Positions 24,664 through 34,489 of a stretch of DNA of 52,667 nt are shown here, in pieces. The notes under the pieces were generated by a model. That model was not told where the DNA came from, ran no database searches, and saw only the letters and a list, made by a program, of their open reading frames with translations. The first letter of the stretch is position 1. Each line of letters opens with the position of its first letter. Source of the stretch: Acidobacteriota bacterium. GTDB taxonomy: Bacteria > Acidobacteriota > Terriglobia > Acidiferrales > UBA7541. The translations under genes and the position numbers were made by a program. The stretch spans positions 1 through 52,667 of the forward strand of contig QHYS01000059.1 of NCBI GenBank assembly GCA_003223325.1, read 5' to 3'.

Positions 24664-26247
24664 ATGGCCTCCCGTTCTCCATACAGCCTCAGTGAAATTC
24701 AGGCGGCAACACCGGTTGAGCAGGCGGTCGCGCGTGTCACGCTGCGCAATTCATTCGCGCACCCCTACGATTCCGCCATCGCCGCCGCCCGCACCTGCTA
24801 CGCGCCGCGATTGATATCAGCGGAAGAGATCACCGAAAAACAGCGCACCACCATTGGCGCCGCTACGTACTATGCCGGCCACCACACGGTTTATCAGCAC
24901 GCTCATTTTGAGTTTGGCCTGGAGAACGTCAGCCGCCAATTCGTCTGGTCCTTTCTGCATGCACACCCGTTTTATAACTCTGAGCAGCAGAGCCAGCGCT
25001 ACGTTCGGCTGGACCGAGCGCATGCCTATATTCCTCCGCTGGGCGGCCGATTCGGCGCAGCGGAAAGAGAAATCTTCGCGCGCGCCATCGCTCGCGCCTG
25101 GAGCGCCTATCGTGAGTTGACAACCTTGCTGAAAGATGACGCGCGACGCATCCTCGCCGAGATTTGGAATATCGGCGTGATGTCGCATCCGCGCCGCATT
25201 GAAAAAGTCGAGCGGCAGGCGGAAAAGCGCGCCATTGAAGTGGCCCGTTACGTTCTGCCGGTAGCTGCGGCGACGACGATGGTGCACACGGTTTCCGGCG
25301 TGGTCTTGCACCGCCTGTGGCGCATGCACGCGGCCTCCGATACGCCCACCGAGGCGCGGGCGGTCATTGGCGAAATGGTTGCACGCGTCCGTGAAGTGGA
25401 TAGGGAGTTTTTGGATCGATTCGACGACGGTCCACTCGAAGATCTTCCCGAATGGCAAGAGCCTGCACGCAATGGCGAGATGCAGGCGCAAGAATTCGAT
25501 GCGAAACTCGCGAGCCACACTTCCTTGTTGGTCGATTTTTCCCCGGCCGCTCCTCGCGTTCTGGCTCAGTCCTACCGCGCCGTGGTCGGCCTTAGCGAGG
25601 CGGAATGCCCAGACAACGAGGCGCTGGACCGCATGCTCAATCCTGCTCGGAATCCTTATCGCCTGGAGACGCTAAACGTCGGCGTGAACGCTCCTTTGAT
25701 GCGGCCCTTGCAGCATGCCAATTTCACTTTTGCCAAGAAACTCAGTCACAGCGCCGATAGCCAGGATCAACGCCATCGCATGGTGCCCGGATCACGGCCG
25801 CTCCTGGTCCTTACCGATATGGTCGATCCTGATTTCATCACGCCCATGCTCATCCGCGAAAATAGGCTGGCCCGGGAAGTTTACGAGCGCGCCATGCAGG
25901 ATGCCTGGGCGGCAAAAGACGAGTTGCTCGACCGCGGCGTTTCGCGCGAGTTCGCTCTATACCTTTTGCCAAACGCAAAAGCCATCCGACTGGTCGAGAG
26001 TGGTTCCCTGCTGCACCTGCTCCACAAGTGGACCATGCGCACCTGTTTCAATGCGCAAGAGGAGATCTACCAGGCCTCCATGGAAGAAGTGGCGCAAGTG
26101 CGCACGGCGTTGCCCGAATTAGCCCGCTACATTGGCCCGCCTTGTTACGTGCGGGCCGGTATCGCCACTCCCATTTGTACGGAGGGCTCTCACTTTTGCG
26201 GCATCAAGGTCTGGCAGGAGTTCCCCGAGATCGAGCGTCGCATATGA
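24664..26247 (+). CDS. thyX: Double-length flavin-dependent thymidylate synthase
   Basis: The 527-residue protein is about twice the length of ordinary ThyX (about 220-250) and contains two ThyX-like halves. The first half has YAGHHTVYQHAHFEF and then HAHPFYNSEQQSQRY, where the usual RHR is replaced by HAH while NxxxSQRY remains. The second half has NFTFAKKLSH and QRHRMVPGS (R370-H371-R372), keeping RHR but altered after it. ThyX uses FAD, NADPH and methylene-tetrahydrofolate to make dTMP; active sites are normally formed between subunits, so the tandem halves may complement each other. The ATG at 24664 is preferred over a TTG 9 bp earlier. Its stop overlaps the next start by 4 bp. Confidence 0.85.
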   Translation: MASRSPYSLSEIQAATPVEQAVARVTLRNSFAHPYDSAIAAARTCYAPRLISAEEITEKQRTTIGAATYYAGHHTVYQHAHFEFGLENVSRQFVWSFLHAHPFYNSEQQSQRYVRLDRAHAYIPPLGGRFGAAEREIFARAIARAWSAYRELTTLLKDDARRILAEIWNIGVMSHPRRIEKVERQAEKRAIEVARYVLPVAAATTMVHTVSGVVLHRLWRMHAASDTPTEARAVIGEMVARVREVDREFLDRFDDGPLEDLPEWQEPARNGEMQAQEFDAKLASHTSLLVDFSPAAPRVLAQSYRAVVGLSEAECPDNEALDRMLNPARNPYRLETLNVGVNAPLMRPLQHANFTFAKKLSHSADSQDQRHRMVPGSRPLLVLTDMVDPDFITPMLIRENRLAREVYERAMQDAWAAKDELLDRGVSREFALYLLPNAKAIRLVESGSLLHLLHKWTMRTCFNAQEEIYQASMEEVAQVRTALPELARYIGPPCYVRAGIATPICTEGSHFCGIKVWQEFPEIERRI

Positions 26248-26735
26248 CCCGCCGGGGAACCCTGGCCTACTATCTCGCGGCCTGGGTGATTGGCTGCTTC
26301 GTGGTTTCCCTTCTGCAATGGATCGGTGAGGCATTCGCCGGAGAAATTCAGACAGCTTCGATCTTGCTGACAACGTACTTTTTCTCTCTGATTTTCGGCG
26401 CCGTTGCGATTCTGCTCTTCGCCTTTCTGCTTCGCAGATGGATGCGGTTGCTGGGCAGCTACGCTCAGTGGGCCTGGATGCTGTCGGGCGGCGCCCTGGC
26501 CTTGTTGCAAATGTTTATCTTGATCCGTGCGCAGAGCGCTCTGCTGTTGACTCGTTCGGGTGAGTTCGGCGAATTCTTTTTTGGAACGCTCCTGAAGGCG
26601 GCCGATGTCTTGGCAGGCCACTTATGGCAAGCTCCTATCGACGGCGCGATCACGGCCGCGGTGCTATGTCTGGTCGACCGGGCGTTTGTACGCCCGAATG
26701 AGGCAGCTACCGAGCCGAAGCAATCACCAGCATAG
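26244..26735 (+). CDS. Small four-helix membrane protein
   Basis: The ATG at 26244 overlaps the thyX stop (ATGA), giving 163 residues with about four hydrophobic helices (LAYYLAAWVIGCFVV, ILLTTYFFSLIFGAVAILL, WMLSGGALALLQMFIL, and a weaker last one) and a charged tail. A longer frame begins inside thyX and is rejected. No family recognised. Tight coupling to thyX suggests co-expression rather than a shared pathway. Confidence 0.7.
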   Translation: MTRRGTLAYYLAAWVIGCFVVSLLQWIGEAFAGEIQTASILLTTYFFSLIFGAVAILLFAFLLRRWMRLLGSYAQWAWMLSGGALALLQMFILIRAQSALLLTRSGEFGEFFFGTLLKAADVLAGHLWQAPIDGAITAAVLCLVDRAFVRPNEAATEPKQSPA

Positions 26736-26924
26736 CAGCGCAAGCTCCCGTTTACGGACAGGTTGCTTTCACGGCCACCAGCGTCTATGCTGAGAGCAGG
26801 CTCGAGGAGATGTTCACTTCTTTTTATTAGCTCCGCGCTTCGCACGGCGCCGACTCGGCGCTAGAGCCCATCGCAGTGTGCAAGAAATCGCTAGGGCCCA
26901 TAATTTCGTTTGTGCAGGTGCGCT

Positions 26925-28016
26925 ATGGCGACACTGACACTATTTGAAAAATTAGATCAGATCGAATCGCGCTATCGGGATCTCACGACGCAATTGTCAT
27001 CGCCTGAAGTCCTCGGTGATTCGTCGCGTTACCAGAAGCTCGCTCGCACGCATGCCGATCTCTCCGAGGTTGTCGAGAAATACCGTCGATGGAAAGAATT
27101 GGAAAAAGGGCTGCGCGAGACCAAACATATGCTGGTGGAAAGCGAAGACGCGGAAATGAAGCAGCTCGCGCATGAAGAAGAGCGACAGCTTCTCGAGCGC
27201 AAGGAGATCGTAGAGAGCGAATTAAAGCGGCTGCTCCTGCCAAAAGATCCGAACGACGAGAAAAACGTCATCCTCGAAATTCGCGCCGGCACCGGCGGGG
27301 ACGAAGCGGCCCTTTTCGCCGCGGAACTCTTTCGCATGTACTCCCGATACGCGGAATCACAACGATGGCGCGTCGAGGTGCTGGGAAGCTCGCCTTCCTC
27401 GCTGGGAGGCGTGAAGGATATTGTTGCGGCGATCCAGGGCGACAAAGTTTATTCCAAGATGAAGTATGAGAGCGGCGTGCACCGGGTGCAGCGCGTGCCC
27501 GCCACGGAGCAGCAGGGACGCATTCATACCTCTGCGGCGACTGTGGCGGTGCTGCCGGAAGCCGATGAAATCGATATTAAAATTGAGCCTAAGGATCTGC
27601 GCATCGACACGTTTTGCTCTTCCGGTCCTGGGGGACAATCCGTGAACACGACTTATTCCGCCGTGCGCATCACGCACTTACCGACGGGGTTGGTTGTTTC
27701 TCAGCAGGACGAGAAATCGCAGATCAAGAATCGCGCCAAAGCCATGCGCGTGCTTCGCGCCAGGCTCTACGAATTGGAGCAGCAGAAGCAGCATGAGCAG
27801 ATCGCCGCGGAACGCCGCGGCCAGATAAAAACGGGCGATCGCTCGGAGAAAATTCGCACGTACAATTTTCCGCAGAGCCGAGTCACGGACCATCGCATTG
27901 GGTTCACGCTACACCAATTGAGCGAGGTCATGGACGGAAAGCTTGCGCCCATGGTGGATGCGCTGGTCACCCACTTTGAGGCCGAGCGGCTGAAACAAGA
28001 ACTGGTGGAAGCGTGA
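26925..28016 (+). CDS. prfA: Peptide chain release factor 1
   Basis: The protein (363 residues from the ATG at 26925, with CAGGTG upstream) is RF1. Domain order is normal: a helical N-terminal domain, the stop-codon reader with PAT (RF1-type PxT) in RVPATEQQG, and GGQ (residues 236-238), which catalyses peptide release. The sequence after GGQ is [19 protein letters not shown]1 reads UAA and UAG. The gene overlaps prmC by 4 bp (GTGA), the enzyme that methylates the GGQ glutamine, so the pair is functionally linked. Confidence 0.97.
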   Translation: MATLTLFEKLDQIESRYRDLTTQLSSPEVLGDSSRYQKLARTHADLSEVVEKYRRWKELEKGLRETKHMLVESEDAEMKQLAHEEERQLLERKEIVESELKRLLLPKDPNDEKNVILEIRAGTGGDEAALFAAELFRMYSRYAESQRWRVEVLGSSPSSLGGVKDIVAAIQGDKVYSKMKYESGVHRVQRVPATEQQGRIHTSAATVAVLPEADEIDIKIEPKDLRIDTFCSSGPGGQSVNTTYSAVRITHLPTGLVVSQQDEKSQIKNRAKAMRVLRARLYELEQQKQHEQIAAERRGQIKTGDRSEKIRTYNFPQSRVTDHRIGFTLHQLSEVMDGKLAPMVDALVTHFEAERLKQELVEA

Positions 28017-28924
28017 AACTGGCGATGAATTCAGGCGTCGATCGCGCTGCAGGAGACCTTCGCGCAGCATTAAGGAGCAGCATCGCACGGCTGGAGGTGC
28101 GCAATGTTCCTTCTGCACTTCTCGCCGCGGAGCTGCTGCTGATGCATGTTCTGCAACGGGACCGCGCCTGGCTTTATGCCCACCCCGAATACGAATTGAG
28201 CACTGAGGCCGCAGCAGCTTATGCGCAGCTGATCGAGCGCCGCAGCAAAGGCCTGCCCACTCAGTACCTCACGGGCCGCCAAGAATTTTGGGGGCTCGAA
28301 TTCGCAGTAGGCCCGGGTGTGCTGATCCCCAGGCCAGAAACCGAACACGTGATCGAAGTTGCGCTGGAACGGTGCGGCCGCCGACGGACAGAGCCGCTGC
28401 GAATTGCGGATTTGGGAACGGGTTCCGGCTGCATCGCGATCGCGCTGGCACAGGAATTGCCCAACGCGCGGATTATCGCCACCGATATTTCGGCAGTAGC
28501 TCTCGATTACGCGCAGAGAAACGCTGCCCGCCACGAAGTAGACGCTCGGATTCAGTTTTTAGTGGCGAATCTGCTGGAGGCCGGGCGCGGGCTTTCTGGC
28601 CCGCCCAAGAACTCCTTCGATATGGTCGTCAGCAATCCCCCTTACGTTGGCCGCAACGATGCCGCGAACTTGCCGCGTGAGGTTCGCGAGCACGAGCCAC
28701 CCGAGGCGCTTTTTGCAGGGGAGACCGGCTTTGAGATTTATCCAGCTCTCATCGAGGAGGCCTCAAAGTCCCTTCGTCCAAACGGAATTTTTGTCGTTGA
28801 GATTGGCTACGACGGTGCCGACTATGTGCGCTCCCTTCTCTCCGCGCCTTCCTGGTCGGAGCTGATCGTCACTCGCGACTTGGCCGGAATCGAGCGCGTA
28901 ATTTCAACCAGGTTCTCAGGCTAA
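28013..28924 (+). CDS. prmC: Release factor glutamine N5-methyltransferase
   Basis: The 303-residue protein is PrmC (HemK): an N-terminal helical domain with the loop [13 protein letters not shown], the SAM-binding motif [13 protein letters not shown], and the catalytic NPPY (208-211) in VVSNPPYVG. It methylates the GGQ glutamine of RF1 and RF2. The GTG start lies within the prfA stop (GTGA), so translation is coupled. It is followed by dinB after about 100 bp. Confidence 0.96.
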   Translation: MKLAMNSGVDRAAGDLRAALRSSIARLEVRNVPSALLAAELLLMHVLQRDRAWLYAHPEYELSTEAAAAYAQLIERRSKGLPTQYLTGRQEFWGLEFAVGPGVLIPRPETEHVIEVALERCGRRRTEPLRIADLGTGSGCIAIALAQELPNARIIATDISAVALDYAQRNAARHEVDARIQFLVANLLEAGRGLSGPPKNSFDMVVSNPPYVGRNDAANLPREVREHEPPEALFAGETGFEIYPALIEEASKSLRPNGIFVVEIGYDGADYVRSLLSAPSWSELIVTRDLAGIERVISTRFSG

Positions 28925-29025
28925 CCTGCTCCCCTGCCCACACCTCGTTATGCGTGATCTGCCCATGTTGGCGATCGCTAGTTTCTCCCGGAAGCGATCT
29001 GGTGAGAGAATGACCGACAAGGTTC

Positions 29026-30249
29026 ATGCCTCGGCTCGCCCATTTCCGTGCCAAGCGCGAAGCCTCGATGCTCCGGCTGGACACGACTCCGATTTTGCAC
29101 GTGGACATGGATGCATTTTTTGTTTCTGTGGAATTGCTCGAACGTCCCGAGCTGCGTGGCCAGCCCGTCGTTGTGGGTGGGCAGCCGAATCGCCGCGGAG
29201 TCGTCTCGGCAGCGAGCTACGAAGCGCGCCGCTATGGCATTCATTCGGCCATGCCTCTGCGCACCGCAGGAAAGCTTTGCCCGCACGCTATTTTCCTGGA
29301 CGGTCGCCACGATCTCTACGCGGAGTGGAGCGACCGCATGGCTACGATTCTCTCCAGATTTTCGCCGGTGGTGGAAATGGCTTCCATCGATGAAGCCTAT
29401 CTCGACCTCTCGGGAACGGGACGTCTCCACGGGCCTCCCCTCGCAGCCGCTCACGCGCTTTTGACCGAGATCGGCGCTCAAACAGGATTGCCGTGCTCTG
29501 CGGGGCTGGCGCGCACGCGCTTAGTCGCCAAGGTCGGGTCAGATCAAGCCAAGCCCCGCGGCCTGGTATGGGTTCCCGCGGGTGCGGAGGCCAAATTCCT
29601 TGAGCCACTTTCCGTACGCCGCATTCCCGGAATCGGACGCGTCACAGAAGCCGCATTGCGCGCGATGGGGATCGAGACGGTCGGCCAACTCGCTGGGATT
29701 CCAGAGGAACGACTGCAAGAATTCTTTGGGCGATGGGGGACGGCGCTCTACCGCAAAGCGCACGGGGAGGACTCTTACGAGTTCATCGTTGATGCTGAGC
29801 CCAAGTCCATTTCGCACAGTCACACTTTTGGCTCCGATACCAGCCATCGGCCGGCGCTCGAATCAATGCTCAGCTGCCTATGCCAGAAAGGCGCTCAACG
29901 GCTGCGAGATGCGTGCCTCGACGCTTGCACGGTCACGCTCAGGATTCGGTACGCGGGCTTTCGAACCGTCACCCGCTCCAAGACGCTCTCGGAGCCGACT
30001 CATCTCGACCCCGTGCTCCTCGCCACCCTGCGGCGTCTCTTTGAGCGGCATTGGGAACAGCGGCCAGTGCGTCTGATCGGAATCGAATTCGGAAGGCTTT
30101 CCCATGGCGTAAACCAAATGGGCCTTTTTGATCCCGAGTGGCGCGAGAAGCTCGAGCGGTTGGCTCGCGCGACTGATCAGCTCCGGGATCGCTTCGGCTT
30201 TGCAAAAGTTCAGTTCGGTGGATCGCTTGGCTGCGCGAAAGATCATTGA
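29026..30249 (+). CDS. dinB: DNA polymerase IV (Y family)
   Basis: A 407-residue translesion polymerase. It carries ILHVDMDAFFVSVE (first catalytic Asp), SIDEAYLDLSG (catalytic Asp-Glu), the helix-hairpin-helix region RRIPGIGRVTEAAL and a little-finger domain. A start at 29068 would give the more usual N-terminus; the 29026 ATG has only a weak AAGG. The C-terminus lacks a clear clamp-binding motif, although MGLFDPEW (LFDP) resembles the QxxLF type. No LexA box was recognised upstream. Confidence 0.94.
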   Translation: MPRLAHFRAKREASMLRLDTTPILHVDMDAFFVSVELLERPELRGQPVVVGGQPNRRGVVSAASYEARRYGIHSAMPLRTAGKLCPHAIFLDGRHDLYAEWSDRMATILSRFSPVVEMASIDEAYLDLSGTGRLHGPPLAAAHALLTEIGAQTGLPCSAGLARTRLVAKVGSDQAKPRGLVWVPAGAEAKFLEPLSVRRIPGIGRVTEAALRAMGIETVGQLAGIPEERLQEFFGRWGTALYRKAHGEDSYEFIVDAEPKSISHSHTFGSDTSHRPALESMLSCLCQKGAQRLRDACLDACTVTLRIRYAGFRTVTRSKTLSEPTHLDPVLLATLRRLFERHWEQRPVRLIGIEFGRLSHGVNQMGLFDPEWREKLERLARATDQLRDRFGFAKVQFGGSLGCAKDH

Positions 30250-30264
30250 GCCGCCCTGCTGATC

Positions 30265-30373
30265 AAAAGCAGATTCCTCGCCCGCACCCCAACAGGCGCC
30301 CCCCTTTGGGAACCCCGCCTCGCCGCGCGGCAAGTGTGTGGGACACGCGCTGTGCTCCTCGGAATGACAATAC
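30265..30373 (-). repeat. Interspersed CCGAGG...GAGGAATCTGCT repeat, copy B
   Basis: Read on the minus strand it begins TATTGTCATTCCGAGGAGC, runs through GC-rich arms and ends GCGAGGAATCTGCTTTT. Its ends match copy A at 13681-13728, but the central part is longer. It fills the gap between dinB and the nucleotidyltransferase gene and extends the false open frame upstream of the latter. Confidence 0.65.
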
Positions 30374-30405
30374 AGAAAAGACAGCGGCGGGCGCATAATC
30401 ACCGC

Positions 30406-31743
30406 ATGACTGCGCGCGAACTCGCGGCGCACATCTGCCGTAAGCTCCACGCTTCTGGATTCAAAGCCTATCTTGTGGGCGGCTGCGTGCGCGACCTGCT
30501 GCTCGGTCGTGAGCCGGAGGACTACGACATTGCCACGGACGCGCGTCCCGCCCGCGTGCAGGCACTCTTCCCGTCGAGTGTGGATGTGGGGGCACGCTTC
30601 GGGGTCCTTTTGGTCGTGTCAGATAGCGCGCAGGTGGAGGTCGCCACCTTTCGTTCTGATGTTGGCTATTCCGATGGGCGCCATCCGGATCGCGTGGAGT
30701 ATTCGAATTTGCCTGAGGAAGATGTTCGCCGGCGCGACTTCACCATTAACGGCCTGATGCTGGATATGGAAACACAGCAAATTCTCGACTTCGTGGGTGG
30801 CCGCGAGGACCTGCGACAGGGGGTCGTTCGCGCAATCGGCACTCCGGAACTGCGTTTCTGTGAAGATCGGTTGCGAATGGTCCGCGCCGTTCGCTTCGCA
30901 GCCCGTTTTGGCTATGTCATCGAGCCAGCGACCTTCCAAGCCATCGTCGCCACCGCGCCGCGGATCACCGCTGTCTCTGCCGAAAGGCTGCGCGACGAGA
31001 TCACTAAACTGCTGACCGAGGGAGCGGCCCGCCGTGCCTTGGAACTCCTCGACGAAACCAATTTGCTGAAGGCCTGCTTACCAGAGATTGCGGCGATGAA
31101 GGGTGTTGCCCAGCCGCCGGAGTTCCATCCCGAGGGGGATGTATGGATACACACGCTAATCATGCTCGAAAACTTGGCCCCCGGCTCGCCGGCCACCCTC
31201 GCCTGGGCCGTTCTGCTGCACGACGTGGGTAAGCCGCCCACATTCATGTCCGCGGAAGAGACGGGCGATCGGATCCGCTTCGATGGTCACGCCGAGATCG
31301 GCGCTCGCATGGCCGTGGCCATCTGTCGCCGATTTCGTTTTTCAGTTGCTGACATGGAACAGATCGAGGCAGTAGTTGCTAACCATCTTCGCTTCAAAGA
31401 CGTCTTTCAAATGAGACCGGCAACCCTGAAGCGGTTCGTCCGGCTGCCGAGGTTCGAGGAGGAACATCTGGCGCTTCATCGCCTCGATTGCTTGGCGAGC
31501 CATCGCAACCTCGACGCTTATGAATTTGTCGGGCGCTTTTTGCGGGAGACACCGCCGGAAGAGGTTCGGCCCTCCCGGCTGCTTACGGGGGAGGATCTGA
31601 AGGCCATGGGTTTCAGACCGGGACCTCTTTTTAGGGAGATCCTGCAGTCGGTCGAGGAGGGACAGCTGGAGGGTCGCCTCAAAAGACGTGAGGATGCCCT
31701 GGATTTCGTGCGGCGTGAATACCAAGGCTTCGGAGAGCGCTAA
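30406..31743 (+). CDS. cca: CCA-adding/poly(A) polymerase-type tRNA nucleotidyltransferase with HD domain
   Basis: From the ATG at 30406 the 445-residue protein has the class II nucleotidyltransferase head YLVGGCVRDLLLGREPEDYD with the DxD metal pair, RRRDFTINGL and EDRLRMVRAVRF, followed by an HD phosphohydrolase domain (LLHDVGKPP, H272-D273). This order is that of bacterial CCA enzymes with an HD domain, although a split A-adding or poly(A) role cannot be excluded because class members are hard to separate. A longer frame (30334) lies in the repeat and is rejected. Gene symbol by convention for the family. Confidence 0.85.
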   Translation: MTARELAAHICRKLHASGFKAYLVGGCVRDLLLGREPEDYDIATDARPARVQALFPSSVDVGARFGVLLVVSDSAQVEVATFRSDVGYSDGRHPDRVEYSNLPEEDVRRRDFTINGLMLDMETQQILDFVGGREDLRQGVVRAIGTPELRFCEDRLRMVRAVRFAARFGYVIEPATFQAIVATAPRITAVSAERLRDEITKLLTEGAARRALELLDETNLLKACLPEIAAMKGVAQPPEFHPEGDVWIHTLIMLENLAPGSPATLAWAVLLHDVGKPPTFMSAEETGDRIRFDGHAEIGARMAVAICRRFRFSVADMEQIEAVVANHLRFKDVFQMRPATLKRFVRLPRFEEEHLALHRLDCLASHRNLDAYEFVGRFLRETPPEEVRPSRLLTGEDLKAMGFRPGPLFREILQSVEEGQLEGRLKRREDALDFVRREYQGFGER

Positions 31744-31819
31744 CGGGCAAGATATTATCTTTCAATATGCTAGCTGATCTTATGGGCAATCGGCGCTGGC
31801 CGATGGCAGGACTTTAGCG

Positions 31820-31825
31820 TATAAT
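31820..31825 (+). promoter_or_regulatory. Candidate -10 element of the lon promoter
   Basis: A perfect TATAAT lies 78 bp before the leader ORF of lon in an otherwise AT-rich gap. No good TTGACA is present 16-18 bp upstream, so it may be an extended or alternative-sigma promoter. I did not find a CIRCE or HAIR-like element. Confidence 0.4.
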
Positions 31826-31897
31826 ACTCATATTCGTTTAGTACGGAGTTGGTTAATTTCTTGAACCCATAACCAAAAGCGACTCATCTAAGGGAGC

Positions 31898-31948
31898 ATG
31901 GTGAGCAAATTGCAAGTTAACCCTGCACCTATAGTCAGGGGGATATAA
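31898..31948 (+). CDS. Possible 16-residue leader peptide overlapping the lon start
   Basis: An ATG preceded by AAGGGAG opens a short frame encoding MVSKLQVNPAPIVRGI whose TAA overlaps the lon ATG by one base (TAATG). Lon also has its own AGGGGG site 6 bp before its ATG. The arrangement, with a ribosome site and a stop-start overlap, suggests a translated leader that couples or tunes lon translation. It is too short to be judged by composition. Confidence 0.45.
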   Translation: MVSKLQVNPAPIVRGI

Positions 31949-34371
31949 TGGCCGAAAAAACTGAGAAGATCGTGGTTCCACCCGAACTGTCGGTATTGCC
32001 CGTGCGCGATACGGTGCTGTTCCCAGGCGGGGTCTTGCCCCTGACAGTAGGGCGCGAGAGCTCCCTGGCCTTGCTTAATTCTCTGCAGGGCGAAGAACGA
32101 CTCTTAGCTGTGGTGGCACAACTTGATCCGCGTGTGGAAGATCCGACGGAGGTCGATCTGCATCGTGTGGGCACCATGGCCAAGCTGCACAAGACAGTCA
32201 AGATGCCCAACGGCAATCTGGTCGTTTTTGTGGAGGGTCTGGAGCGCATTCGCATCACTTCCGTAGTGACCCTCAAGCCATTCCTGAGTGCTAACGTTGA
32301 GGCGGTCGCCAATCTCATCGGCATACGGGATACGGAACTCTCTGCCCTTGAGCGGAATGCGCGAGAGCTTTTCCGGGACGTTGTCGCGCGATCGCCGCAG
32401 CTCTCCGATGACCTGCAGACGGTCGCTTTGAACATTGAAGACCCCGTGCGGCTGGCGGACTTCATCGCTGCAAATCTGCCTTCGCTCACGACTCTCTTGC
32501 GTCAGGAACTGCTGGAAACCGCCGATGTGCGCAGAAGGCTGGAAACGCTGGTGCGCGAATTATCTAAGGAGATCGAGGTCCTGGATTTGCGCAACAAGAT
32601 TCAGGAGCAGGTCCAGGAGCAAGTGAGTCAGAGTCAGCGCGAGTATCTACTCCGCGAGCAAATGAAGGCGATTCAGAAAGAACTGGGCGAGTCGGATGAC
32701 TCGCAGGCCGAGGTCGATGAGCTGCGGGCCAAGCTGGATGAGTCTGGCATGCCTGCCGAGGCGCGCAAAGAGTGCGACCGTGAATTGAAGCGTTTGCAGA
32801 AGATGACTCCAGCTTCGGCCGAGTATATGGTTGCGCGGACCTATCTAGAATGGATGACCGCCCTGCCATGGACAAAATCTTGCGGAGCGCCGGAAATCGA
32901 TATTGCCAACGGGCAAAAGATCCTGGATGAAGACCACTATGACCTGGAGAAAGTAAAACAGCGCATACTCGATTACCTGGCGGTGAAGAAGCTTCAGCCG
33001 GGAATGAAAGGCCCGATCCTCTGCTTCCTTGGGCCTCCCGGAGTGGGCAAGACTTCACTAGGTAAATCGATCGCGCGAGCGCTGGGACGCAAGTTTGTAC
33101 GAATTTCACTCGGCGGGATGCATGACGAGGCAGAAATCCGCGGCCATCGCCGGACTTATATCGGCGCTTTGCCCGGTCAGATCATCCAAGGATTGCGTCG
33201 CGCGGAGGCAAACGATCCTGTTTTCATGCTCGACGAAGTCGATAAGCTTGGCCGTGACTTCCGAGGCGATCCTTCTTCGGCACTGATGGAAGTTCTGGAT
33301 CCCGAACAAAATTCGGCGTTCCGGGACCACTATCTCGATGTTCCCTTCGACCTCTCGAAGGTGCTCTTCATCGCAACCGCCAACTGGATTGACCCGATTC
33401 CAGAGCCTTTGCGCGACCGCATGGAGATTATCGAACTCGCGGGTTACACCGAGGTTGAGAAGCTTCACATTGCGAACAAGTACCTAATTCCCAAACAGGC
33501 CGGCGAGCACGGTCTGAAGATTGGAGAACAGATCGAGTTCACTGACGACGGCTTGCGCGAAGTGATCCATAGCTATACGCGCGAAGCCGGCGTGCGCAAT
33601 CTCGAGCGCGAAATCGCCACGATCACGAGAAAACAAGCCCGGCGCCTGGCGGAGGGTAAGACCGACCACATGGTCGTAACGCCAGAGGTGGTTCGCGAGA
33701 CGCTGGGCGTTCCGCGATTCCGTGCCGAACGGGAAGTGGAGGATCGCGTCAAACAGCCGGGCGTTTCCGTCGGCCTGGTCTGGACACCAGCTGGCGGCGA
33801 CATCGTCTTCATTGAAGCGACGCGCATGCGCGGCGGCAAGCAATTCACCATGACTGGGCATCTCGGCGAGGTGATGCAGGAGTCCATGACTGCGGCGCTC
33901 TCGTGGGTACGTGCCAATTCCGAACGCTACGGAATCGATTCCGACTTCTTCCGCAAACAGGATATCCACATCCATGTGCCGTCGGGCGCTGTGCCCAAGG
34001 ACGGCCCTTCGGCAGGCATCGCCATGGTCACCGCTCTGGTGAGCCTCCTTAGCGGGCGCCCTGTGCGGCCCAAGGTTGCCATGACGGGAGAGATATCGCT
34101 CTCCGGGTTCGTGCTACCCGTCGGCGAGATCAAGGAGAAGGTATTGGGCGCCAAGCGCGCCGGTATCCGCGAGGTGATCTTGCCTGCCGAAAATGAGCTG
34201 AACGTTGCGGAGGACTTTCCGGAGGGTTTGGAAGGGATCCAAATCCACTACGTTCGCACGGCCGAACAGGCGCTTGATCTCGCGCTCGGGCCGGCTCTGG
34301 CTGGCTTCTCGCTGGACACGAGCACGAGGCCCCCGCACGGACCTTCGCCCACTTCCCCGGCCGTACACTAA
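31948..34371 (+). CDS. lon: ATP-dependent protease Lon
   Basis: The 807-residue protein is LonA: an N-terminal substrate domain (LPVLPVRDTVLFPGG-like start, here LPVRDTVLFPGGVLPL), a coiled region, a AAA+ domain with Walker A GPPGVGKT (362-369) and the sensor region, and the C-terminal protease domain with the catalytic serine in KDGPSAGIAM (S688) and lysine in TGEISLSG context about 40 residues later. Lon degrades misfolded and regulatory proteins in the cytoplasm. A strong terminator follows the stop. A leader peptide overlaps its start. Confidence 0.98.
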   Translation: MAEKTEKIVVPPELSVLPVRDTVLFPGGVLPLTVGRESSLALLNSLQGEERLLAVVAQLDPRVEDPTEVDLHRVGTMAKLHKTVKMPNGNLVVFVEGLERIRITSVVTLKPFLSANVEAVANLIGIRDTELSALERNARELFRDVVARSPQLSDDLQTVALNIEDPVRLADFIAANLPSLTTLLRQELLETADVRRRLETLVRELSKEIEVLDLRNKIQEQVQEQVSQSQREYLLREQMKAIQKELGESDDSQAEVDELRAKLDESGMPAEARKECDRELKRLQKMTPASAEYMVARTYLEWMTALPWTKSCGAPEIDIANGQKILDEDHYDLEKVKQRILDYLAVKKLQPGMKGPILCFLGPPGVGKTSLGKSIARALGRKFVRISLGGMHDEAEIRGHRRTYIGALPGQIIQGLRRAEANDPVFMLDEVDKLGRDFRGDPSSALMEVLDPEQNSAFRDHYLDVPFDLSKVLFIATANWIDPIPEPLRDRMEIIELAGYTEVEKLHIANKYLIPKQAGEHGLKIGEQIEFTDDGLREVIHSYTREAGVRNLEREIATITRKQARRLAEGKTDHMVVTPEVVRETLGVPRFRAEREVEDRVKQPGVSVGLVWTPAGGDIVFIEATRMRGGKQFTMTGHLGEVMQESMTAALSWVRANSERYGIDSDFFRKQDIHIHVPSGAVPKDGPSAGIAMVTALVSLLSGRPVRPKVAMTGEISLSGFVLPVGEIKEKVLGAKRAGIREVILPAENELNVAEDFPEGLEGIQIHYVRTAEQALDLALGPALAGFSLDTSTRPPHGPSPTSPAVH

Positions 34372-34404
34372 GCGCCGCGGTACTAGCGCTAGAGTCGCTC
34401 AGAA

Positions 34405-34441
34405 GGGCTTGGCCAAGATCGGCCAAGCCCTCTTCATTTTT
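34405..34441 (+). terminator. Rho-independent terminator of lon
   Basis: GGGCTTGGCC (34405-34414) and GGCCAAGCCC (34421-34430) form a perfect 10-bp stem with a 6-base loop, followed by TCTTCATTTTT. It lies 34 bp after the lon stop and before the next start. Confidence 0.82.
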
Positions 34442-34489
34442 GCAGATTTTACTTGCGCTACACGGCTCCGATGCTTCACGTTGAGCGCC

